From assembly GCA_964372865.1 (NCBI GenBank), contig CAYJRW010000027.1, positions 1 to 7,286 on the forward strand: a stretch of DNA of 7,286 bases, written 5' to 3'. The notes beneath the pieces are model-generated. The model saw only the letters and a list, made by a program, of their open reading frames with translations, had not been told where the DNA came from and did not search any database. This document shows, piece by piece, positions 1 to 5,262 of the stretch. Within the stretch, counting starts at the first letter, position 1. Each line of letters starts with the position of its first letter. The position numbers and the translations under genes were made by a program. This DNA comes from CAYJRW01 sp964372865. GTDB lineage: Bacteria > Patescibacteriota > Minisyncoccia > Minisyncoccales > 2-12-FULL-40-12.

Positions 1-57
1 GTCCTACTTCACCGCGCCCTTAAGTCATTAAAGGAGAAGTGTAATAAACTAGCTTAG
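1..57 (+). CDS. C-terminal end of an RNA polymerase sigma factor, ECF/sigma-70 type (5' end outside window)
   Basis: Frame 1 is open from the window edge to TAG at 55-57 and gives 18 residues beginning VLLHRALKSLKEK. This matches the end of sigma-70 region 4 in ECF-type factors, where the recognition helix of the -35-binding helix-turn-helix is followed by a pattern like 'VKxxLHRAxKxLKE'. The catalogue function is promoter recognition by RNA polymerase. The call rests on this short tail plus context: the next gene encodes a single-pass membrane protein with a DUF5667-like domain, a family known to sit beside sigma-70 genes. Only the tail is visible, so subgroup and target promoters cannot be read. 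Chance similarity of a short basic helix is the main alternative. Confidence 0.66.
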   Translation, partial: VLLHRALKSLKEKCNKLA

Positions 58-83
58 AACTCGTCATCTTATTTAGAATGGCC

Positions 84-102
84 AAGAGAGCTTTGCTCTC
101 TT
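84..102 (+). promoter_or_regulatory. perfect 8-bp hairpin between the sigma factor and the DUF5667 gene
   Basis: AAGAGAGC (84-91) and GCTCTCTT (95-102) are exact reverse complements around a TTT loop. The hairpin ends 16 bases before the ATG at 119. A run of five T lies at 114-118, but eleven bases separate it from the stem, so this is not a textbook terminator. It could be a weak attenuator, an mRNA-processing or stability element, or a structure that tunes translation of the downstream gene, which has no Shine-Dalgarno sequence. The structure is seen; its role is inferred. Confidence 0.45.
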
Positions 103-118
103 CTTAACCTTCGTTTTT

Positions 119-865
119 ATGAATAAAAACTTGGTGGACGAAAAAGAACTCATTGGCAAAATTAAAGAAATGCGCCAGATTAAGCCCAACCAGAATTGGG
201 TTTTTTTGACCAAAAACAGGATTCTTGGGGAAGAGACTGCTTTCAGAAAACAAACACCTGTTAGCGCTTTGGGAAGTTGGGCCTCCTTGTATTCTGTTTT
301 GCGGGTTTTGTTCTTGAAGCCGGCTTACGCAGGAGTGCTTGCATTGTTTATTATTTTCGGGCTTTTTGGATTTGCGCAGAATTCTGTGCCAGGCGATCTT
401 TTGTACCAGGTTAAGAAGATAGCTGAAAGAGGCCAGACGTTTTTTGCATCGGAAGATGAAAAAGCGCAAGTGAGTTTGGAGTTAGTTAATAAACGTCTGG
501 AAGAGCTGACCAGCATTGTTGAAGCCAATCAAACCAAAAAATTTGCTCCGGCCATTAAGGAGTTTGAGGCAAGCGTTTCCGAAGCTGCAAATAATTTTTC
601 CGGCTCAGATACTGTCGCTGTCAGGAAAGTTGTAGAAATGAGCAAGAAAACAAAAGAGCTTCAATCCAGAGGAGTGGTTATTGAAGAACAGGGACTACAG
701 AGATTGGAGTTGGAGTCATTGGTTGCGGTTTTGGAGAACTTGATTAAGGACTTGGAGAACAGGACTTTGACAGAGAAACAGGAAGAAATTTTGGTGCAAA
801 TGAAAGCGCTGGTTGGGGAAGGCGATTATTCAGCAGCCCTTGAATTGTTTTTGACAAATCAGTAG
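119..865 (+). CDS. single-pass membrane protein with DUF5667-like domain, probable sigma-factor regulator (anti-sigma-like)
   Basis: The protein has 248 residues. Residues 1-67 are predicted cytoplasmic, with a basic N-terminal stretch containing KEMRQIKPNQNWV, a pattern I associate with this family in Parcubacteria. One hydrophobic segment lies at about 68-86. The outer part starts with NSVPGDLLYQVKK (88-100), the typical DUF5667 opening, and continues as charged amphipathic helices to the end (about 101-245). The gene lies 61 bases after the sigma-factor stop, so co-transcription is likely. A membrane partner downstream of an ECF factor suggests an anti-sigma or sensor role: the inner segment would hold the sigma factor and the outer helices would sense envelope state. 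No zinc-binding HxxxCxxC anti-sigma motif is present, so the mechanism is open. ATG 119 is chosen because the frame is closed by TAG at 74-76 and no other usual start codon occurs between. No Shine-Dalgarno is visible. Confidence 0.75.
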   Translation: MNKNLVDEKELIGKIKEMRQIKPNQNWVFLTKNRILGEETAFRKQTPVSALGSWASLYSVLRVLFLKPAYAGVLALFIIFGLFGFAQNSVPGDLLYQVKKIAERGQTFFASEDEKAQVSLELVNKRLEELTSIVEANQTKKFAPAIKEFEASVSEAANNFSGSDTVAVRKVVEMSKKTKELQSRGVVIEEQGLQRLELESLVAVLENLIKDLENRTLTEKQEEILVQMKALVGEGDYSAALELFLTNQ

Positions 866-878
866 AATAGATAAAAAT
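851..878 (+). promoter_or_regulatory. weak candidate promoter for the S-layer-like gene
   Basis: TTGACA at 851-856 is a perfect -35 hexamer inside the last codons of the DUF5667 gene. With a 16-base spacer the -10 would be AAAAAT (873-878), which matches only four of six consensus bases. Transcription from here would give a leader of about 105 bases before the ATG at 990. No better pair was found between 866 and 989. The S-layer-like gene may instead be read from the sigma-factor promoter or use a promoter with a different consensus. Confidence 0.25.
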
Positions 879-989
879 TGAAAATCCGAGAGTCGCGAGT
901 TTGTGACTGCAAAGCTTTGGTCGCAAATTAAATCGGTCGACGCGACAGAGAAAAAATTAAAAACTAAAAACGAAAAGAGAAAAACGAAA
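866..989 (+). promoter_or_regulatory. structured 5' leader of the S-layer-like gene
   Basis: This 124-base gap holds several complementary segments. AGTCGC (891-896) can pair with GTGACT (903-908), with one G-T pair and a six-base loop. GTCGCG (892-897) can instead pair with CGCGAC (941-946), and GTCGC (920-924) competes for the same partner. CAAAGCTTTG (910-919) is a perfect 10-base palindrome. From 952 the sequence turns into an A-rich heptamer array. Such a leader is compatible with mRNA stabilisation or translational control of an abundant protein. The pairings are seen; function is inferred. Confidence 0.4.
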
Positions 990-993
990 ATGA
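952..993 (+). repeat. A-rich 7-bp tandem array overlapping the start codon of the S-layer-like gene
   Basis: Six consecutive heptamers can be laid out: AAAAATT (952-958), AAAAACT (959-965), AAAAACG (966-972), AAAAGAG (973-979), AAAAACG (980-986) and AAAATGA (987-993). All begin with at least four A. The last unit contains the ATG at 990. The fourth unit supplies the only purine-rich GA-containing stretch at a ribosome-binding distance, ending ten bases before the ATG. The same 7-base period appears in the array at 4269-4327. Confidence 0.65.
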
Positions 994-2900
994 ATATAAG
1001 CAAAAAGATTGTAGCGGGTTTGTTAGGAGTGTCTTTATTGGCTCTTCCGGGTTATGTTTCAGGCGCAACAGTTGCAGAACTGCAAGCTCAAATTGCGGCT
1101 TTATTGGCGCAAATTAACGCTTTGCAGTCGCAATTGTCAGGTTTGCAGGGTGGTTCAGGTGGAGTTCCAGCTGCTTGCTCTGGCGTGAGCTTTACCAGAA
1201 ACCTTTCACAGGGTTCTTCTGGTTCAGACGTCATGTGTTTGCAGGCATTGCTTAACCAATCAGCTGACACGCAGGTGGCTGCTTCAGGCGTAGGTTCTGC
1301 TGGCAACGAAACGCAGTTATTTGGTTCTTTGACCAGAGCAGCTGTTGTGAAGTACCAGGCGAAATACGCGGCTCAGATTTTGACGCCTTTGGGATTGACC
1401 TCGGGAACAGGTTTTGTGGGCGCTTCAACCAGAAGCCACTTGAACTCAATGTTGACACAGATTCCTCCTGATGGCGACGGAGATGGAGGCGGAATAACAG
1501 ACGGAAAAGAAGGAACATTGTCTGTTTCAGCCAACGCTACTCCTCCTACAGGGGAAACCATTTACGCAGGCAACACAGAAGTTGCAGTGGCTGCATGGAA
1601 AGTTAAGGCGTTGGGTTCTGCCATAAAGCTGGACCGCTTAGACGTCAACTTTAGCACAAGACCCTGGCTTAACATTGCAAAAGCTGCGCTTTACGACGGC
1701 ACAACAAAAGTTGTGGATATGGATGTAACTCAGGCAAACACCATTGAGGTTACTACTGGTTCCTCTTACAACGTGAGGTTCACCGGGTTTGGCTTGGTTA
1801 TTCCAGACGGCGTAGAAAAGGTGTTGACCTTGAAGGTTGACCCAAAACTGCAGCCTGGCGACACTACAGAGACCCTAACTTACAGAGTTCAGGCCAATGG
1901 AGCTCGCGGAACAGACGGGAAGATCATTCAGCAATATGCTCCTTCAAGCGCTTTGGCTGACAGAACATTTGTTGTTGAAAGCCGAACTGGAGCTCTGACA
2001 CTTTCTGTCAACTCAGGCACACCCAAGGAAAGAGCTGTTGTAGGTTTGGTTGGCTCCATCACCGAAGAGGTGGAAATGCTGAGGTTTGACTTAAAAGCTA
2101 CTGTCAATGATATTATTGTGGAGCAAATAAACACAGGAAGCTTGCTGGATAACGCAGACATTCTGCAGACCCTGGAGCTTTATGACGGCACCACAGTGTT
2201 GGCCGCTACCAGCGTAACTTCTGGACAAGCCCATGTCTTTAAGCCTCTTGGCTTGAGGATTGCTAAGGACACTACAAAGACATTGGTCATTAAGGCAGAC
2301 ACAGAAAAAGCTACGGAAGCCAGAATAGCTGGTTCATCCTCAGTTTCTGTGGCCACAGGAGGAGTCACGGCTTCAGACGCCGGAACATTCGCCTCTGTAA
2401 CCGTTTCAGGTTCAACTGCTACGGGTAAAAAGGTTCACCTCTACACCATAGCTCCAAGCTTGAAGCTGGTTAGCACTTCAATAGCTACCAACAGAGCGGG
2501 TAGGATTGACGCTTCAAACACCGTTTCAGCCGACGCCAAGATAAGATTTGAGGTAACGGCTATGGGTGGAGATGTTTACTTTAGTTCTACGACCCCTGGC
2601 AACACGACCACTACGGCTTCGGTAGCCGGAATCCACAAGACTCAGACTTCAAGCTGGACTACCGATGCGGCAACTGCTGGCAACTGGGTGGTCAGACAGG
2701 GCGAAACCAAGTGGTTTGAAGTTTCAACCTTCATTACCAACGGTTCGCCCACAGCCAGTTTCGTGTACATGTATCTTGCTTCAACGACATGGGGTACGAG
2801 CACGGCTACTGATGCGCTTACTAGTAACTTCAAATGGGATTGGGCCGACATACAGGATTCATTCAAGACGTCCTCTGTGTTCTTGCAAGCTCAGAACTAA
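990..2900 (+). CDS. secreted S-layer-like surface protein with peptidoglycan-binding-like domain and beta-rich repeats
   Basis: The protein has 636 residues. Residues 1-26 form a signal peptide (basic MNISKK, hydrophobic core, cleavage near VSGA). Residues 27-54 form a short coiled coil rich in Ala, Gln and Leu. Residues 60-155 resemble the PG_binding_1 fold, with GSDVMCLQALL at 79-89 and an ending of the type LTPLGL...GTGFVG..TR. A DGDGDGGG linker (161-168) leads to beta-rich modules. Two of them align with each other: about 196-286 and 357-440 share a basic RxD start, LYDGTT and a closing TLxxKxD. The rest is Thr/Ser-rich, with a Trp-rich end. Only two cysteines occur (63 and 83), both in the peptidoglycan-binding-like domain. 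The layout matches abundant envelope proteins of Parcubacteria. GTG 903 is open in frame, but ATG 990 is chosen because the signal peptide starts there. The long leader, own terminator and C-ending codon preference for Asn, Asp and Thr suggest high expression. Confidence 0.8.
   Translation: MNISKKIVAGLLGVSLLALPGYVSGATVAELQAQIAALLAQINALQSQLSGLQGGSGGVPAACSGVSFTRNLSQGSSGSDVMCLQALLNQSADTQVAASGVGSAGNETQLFGSLTRAAVVKYQAKYAAQILTPLGLTSGTGFVGASTRSHLNSMLTQIPPDGDGDGGGITDGKEGTLSVSANATPPTGETIYAGNTEVAVAAWKVKALGSAIKLDRLDVNFSTRPWLNIAKAALYDGTTKVVDMDVTQANTIEVTTGSSYNVRFTGFGLVIPDGVEKVLTLKVDPKLQPGDTTETLTYRVQANGARGTDGKIIQQYAPSSALADRTFVVESRTGALTLSVNSGTPKERAVVGLVGSITEEVEMLRFDLKATVNDIIVEQINTGSLLDNADILQTLELYDGTTVLAATSVTSGQAHVFKPLGLRIAKDTTKTLVIKADTEKATEARIAGSSSVSVATGGVTASDAGTFASVTVSGSTATGKKVHLYTIAPSLKLVSTSIATNRAGRIDASNTVSADAKIRFEVTAMGGDVYFSSTTPGNTTTTASVAGIHKTQTSSWTTDAATAGNWVVRQGETKWFEVSTFITNGSPTASFVYMYLASTTWGTSTATDALTSNFKWDWADIQDSFKTSSVFLQAQN
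1575..2309 (+). repeat. two diverged beta-sandwich modules inside the S-layer-like protein
   Basis: Bases 1575-1847 (residues 196-286) and 2058-2309 (residues 357-440) encode modules with the same order of motifs: a strand starting RLDVNF or RFDLKA, then ALYDGTTKV or ELYDGTTVL, then GFGLVIPDG or PLGLRIAKD, then LTLKVD or LVIKAD. A spacer of about 70 residues separates them. Similarity is at the protein level; the DNA has diverged. They probably arose by internal duplication of an immunoglobulin-like unit. Confidence 0.6.
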
Positions 2901-2938
2901 TTTGACTTAGTTGTCTTAAACGCTTTTCCTTGTGAGGC

Positions 2939-2973
2939 GCCAAAAACCCCGGAGATACGGGGTTTTTGGTTTT
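2939..2973 (+). terminator. strong rho-independent terminator after the S-layer-like gene
   Basis: CCAAAAACCCCG (2940-2951) pairs with CGGGGTTTTTGG (2958-2969), a 12-bp perfect stem with a six-base GAGATA loop. One G-T pair (2939/2970) can extend it, and TTTT follows at 2970-2973. It starts 39 bases after the stop codon. It should separate S-layer mRNA from the downstream ligase, which has its own promoter immediately after. The 3' flank is rich in T and the 5' arm in A, so it may also work on the other strand. Confidence 0.88.
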
Positions 2974-2992
2974 CCAAAACTTTTGCTAAAAT
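2966..2992 (+). promoter_or_regulatory. extended -10 promoter for the ligase gene, predicting a leaderless mRNA
   Basis: TGCTAAAAT at 2984-2992 is an extended -10 (TGn followed by TAAAAT, five of six consensus bases). A poor -35, TTGGTT (2966-2971), lies 15 bases upstream inside the terminator arm; the extended -10 may compensate. Initiation about seven bases downstream of the -10 falls near 2999, two bases before the ATG at 3001, leaving no room for a ribosome-binding site. Confidence 0.5.
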
Positions 2993-3000
2993 AAAAGAGC

Positions 3001-5235
3001 ATGAAAACAAGCGTCCTCAAAACAACCACTCAAGCACTGCTGTTGTCCGTTATTGCCTTAACTCCTTTTTTCAAAGTTTCGACTCTTTACTTTCCCTTTG
3101 TTTCGGGACGGGTTTATCTTTTCAGATTAATGGTTGTTATGGCTTTCTTTTTCTGGGTTTGGCTAATAACAGAAGAGAAAAGGAGCAAACTGCCAGAGGT
3201 AAGGACAGATTTTAGAAATGTTTTAGTCATTGCGCTTTTTTTGTTTTTTTTGGCTCAGGTTTTTGTTTCCTTTTTCGGGGTTGACCCTCTTTTTTCTTTT
3301 TTCTCTTCCATGTCAAGGTCTGACGGGGTCTTGCAGCAGGGTTTCTGGATTCTATACTTTTTGATGCTCATTTCCGTCTTCAAAAAAAGCGACGACTGGA
3401 GAATTGTTTTCTCTGTTTTTATCAGCGTTGCTTTTATTATTTCTATTTTTGCTTGGCTTGGTTTTCCGCCAGAGCAAGAAATCTACGGTAATCTTTTTGG
3501 CAACCCGGCTTATTTTTCCGGCTTTTTGATTTTCGCTATTGGCTTCTCTCTTTTGATATTGGAAAGAAAGTTCTTTCACAACTCTTTGGTTAATAATCTT
3601 TTTCTCATTGCAGCTATTTTTCTCGGAGTTACTTTGATTGTTACTAGAATTAGAGGAGCTTTTATTGGTTTGGCTGGCGGAATTTTTCTTTTCTGCGCTT
3701 TGTCAGTCTTATTTTTGAGGGGAGCAAAAGAAAGCAGAAAATTGGCCTTTTTTTGCGGAATTGTTTTGTTGATAGGATTTATTTCCACTGCCATTATTTT
3801 TTCTGCCAGAGAAACAGAGTTTGTAAAAAGCAATAATTTTTTGTCGCGCCTGGCAAGCATTGCAAACATTCAGGGAGCAGATTCTCCTCGCGAGCGTCTT
3901 TTGGTATGGAATGTTGCAGTTCAAGCTTTTCTTGAAAAACCTCTGCTGGGTTGGGGTCCGGAAAACTTTGCCTCAGCTTTCAATAAATACTACGACCACT
4001 GGGTGGGTGAGAGAGAAACCTGGTTTGATAGAGCGCACAACATTCCACTTGATATTTTGGCGACAGGAGGAATCTTTCTTTTTGCTTTTTATGTTTTCTG
4101 GATTTTTGCCGTCTTTTTTTTGATTTTAAAAGTGGCAAAACAGGAAAAGATTTTGTCTTTTATTTTAGCTTCGGTGTTTTTCGCCTATTTTTTGCAGGGC
4201 CTCTTCTTTTTTGATACTTTTGCCAGTTCTCTCGGGCTTTTTCCGTTTTTGGCATACTTGGTTTATTTAAATCCGAAATCAGAAATCCTAAATCAGAAAC
4301 AAATTCAAAATTCAAAATTCAAAACTCGAAAGCTTGTTTTAGTTGCGGCAGGGGGTTTTTCTTTGTTCCTCATCTACACGACCGTGTGGATGCCTTGGCA
4401 GGCAAATGCCGCCGCTTTGCAATTTTACGCCCGTACCGAAGCCGGTCTTTACCAAAAAGCCAAGCCATTTCTGGAAAAATCGTTTGCTATTAGGTCGCCG
4501 TATACTTATTGGGAAGTGAGAAAAGAATCCGGCTGGCAGTTCTTGAGAATCTTGGAAGACAGGGTAGACCAAACAACGCCACCCCAAGATATTCAAGCGA
4601 TATCAGAAATTTACGATTTTATAGTACCGGAACTGGAGAACTTTATTGAAAATAGACCATACGAGCCGAAGATGTACTACGTTTTAGGTAGAGTTTACCT
4701 GTCTGGTTTTGAAAAGCTGGGCAGGAACGATTTGGGCAAAGCAGAAATAATCCTTAAAAAAGCCCTTAATTATTCTGATTTAAGAAAAGAATATTTTGAG
4801 GAGTTAAAACGGGCATTAATTTTGCAGGGCAAATTTGAAGAAGCCGAGAAAGCTCTTCAGAATTATATAAAAAGAGTGGATTTTTACGATTATTACCCCT
4901 ATTTAACTATGGGACATTTTTACTTTGAGGCGGAGAATTATGAGCAGGCGCTTTGGCAATACGAAGAGGCAAGAAAAATTAACTATGATTTTTGCCAGAT
5001 TCCCGCGGAATATAGCAGATACATGCTTTCAGCTGAGAGGGCAGGAAAATATCAGAGAGTTGTTGATATGGGCCAAACTTGTTTGGAAAAATGGGGACCC
5101 GATGCAGATATTTACTTTAACATTGCCGTCGGTTATTTCCACCTCGGCGAAAAGGAGAAAGCCAGGGAGTTTTTCTTAAAGGCGGTAGAGCTAAACCAGG
5201 AATACGAGGAACATCAAAATTTTTTCCTTGATTAG
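3001..5235 (+). CDS. O-antigen ligase/Wzy_C family membrane protein with C-terminal TPR domain
   Basis: The protein has 744 residues. Residues 1-460 contain about ten to twelve hydrophobic segments, very rich in Phe. Family motifs are GNPAYFSGFL (167-176), TRIRGAFIGLAGG (215-227), RERLLVWNVAVQAF (297-310), PLLGWGPENF (314-323) and the outer loop with RAHN (344-347), whose His is in the loop considered important in WaaL-type ligases. The last segment is at about 444-460. Residues 470-744 are soluble and helical, with TPR-like units near 595-624, 634-661 and 702-733, probably on the outer face. The family moves lipid-linked glycans onto lipid A or, in S-layer and pilin systems, onto protein. 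Placement after the S-layer-like gene suggests protein glycosylation, but polymerase activity is possible. Residues 423-443 are encoded by a heptamer repeat array. ATG 3001 is close to an extended -10, with no Shine-Dalgarno. Confidence 0.85.
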   Translation: MKTSVLKTTTQALLLSVIALTPFFKVSTLYFPFVSGRVYLFRLMVVMAFFFWVWLITEEKRSKLPEVRTDFRNVLVIALFLFFLAQVFVSFFGVDPLFSFFSSMSRSDGVLQQGFWILYFLMLISVFKKSDDWRIVFSVFISVAFIISIFAWLGFPPEQEIYGNLFGNPAYFSGFLIFAIGFSLLILERKFFHNSLVNNLFLIAAIFLGVTLIVTRIRGAFIGLAGGIFLFCALSVLFLRGAKESRKLAFFCGIVLLIGFISTAIIFSARETEFVKSNNFLSRLASIANIQGADSPRERLLVWNVAVQAFLEKPLLGWGPENFASAFNKYYDHWVGERETWFDRAHNIPLDILATGGIFLFAFYVFWIFAVFFLILKVAKQEKILSFILASVFFAYFLQGLFFFDTFASSLGLFPFLAYLVYLNPKSEILNQKQIQNSKFKTRKLVLVAAGGFSLFLIYTTVWMPWQANAAALQFYARTEAGLYQKAKPFLEKSFAIRSPYTYWEVRKESGWQFLRILEDRVDQTTPPQDIQAISEIYDFIVPELENFIENRPYEPKMYYVLGRVYLSGFEKLGRNDLGKAEIILKKALNYSDLRKEYFEELKRALILQGKFEEAEKALQNYIKRVDFYDYYPYLTMGHFYFEAENYEQALWQYEEARKINYDFCQIPAEYSRYMLSAERAGKYQRVVDMGQTCLEKWGPDADIYFNIAVGYFHLGEKEKAREFFLKAVELNQEYEEHQNFFLD
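4269..4327 (+). repeat. A-rich 7-bp tandem array inside the ligase coding region
   Basis: Two blocks of four heptamers can be read: AAATCCG, AAATCAG, AAATCCT, AAATCAG (4269-4296), then a three-base AAA offset, then CAAATTC, AAAATTC, AAAATTC, AAAACTC (4300-4327). The frame stays open and gives a polar linker of Asn, Gln, Lys and Ser (residues 423-443) between two hydrophobic segments. From memory, arrays of AAATCC- and AAATTC-type units occur between genes in several uncultured bacterial lineages; here one has been kept inside a gene. Confidence 0.75.
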
Positions 5236-5255
5236 GATTATAAATTCGTTATAAT
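5228..5255 (+). promoter_or_regulatory. promoter for the metallopeptidase gene, predicting a leaderless mRNA
   Basis: TTGATT (5228-5233, four of six) overlaps the end of the ligase gene, and a perfect TATAAT lies at 5250-5255 after a 16-base spacer. A start about seven bases after the -10 falls at 5262, directly before the ATG at 5263. There is no Shine-Dalgarno in the 27-base gap. No terminator is visible after the ligase, so readthrough may add to this promoter. Confidence 0.65.
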
Positions 5256-5262
5256 ATAAATC

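Noticed and set aside
78..107. ten-codon frame (MAKRALLSS) as a leader peptide
   Set aside because: No ribosome-binding site, no regulatory codon run, and its content is explained by the hairpin it spans.
903..989. GTG start adding 29 residues to the S-layer-like protein
   Set aside because: The extension is Lys-rich, partly encoded by the A-rich heptamer array, and would bury the signal peptide that begins cleanly at ATG 990.
990..1070. type IV prepilin-like N-terminus of the surface protein
   Set aside because: There is no prepilin peptidase site (Gly followed by a hydrophobic residue and Glu at +5); the N-terminus fits an ordinary signal peptide with a small-residue cleavage site.
3576..3869. 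antisense open frame within the ligase gene
   Set aside because: Low-complexity Lys-rich product arising from the complement of Phe-rich codons; no start signal or recognisable domain. Other antisense frames in the window are of the same kind.
4269..4327. CRISPR-like or minisatellite array
   Set aside because: Units are only 7 bases with no spacers, lie within an open gene, and no cas genes are nearby.
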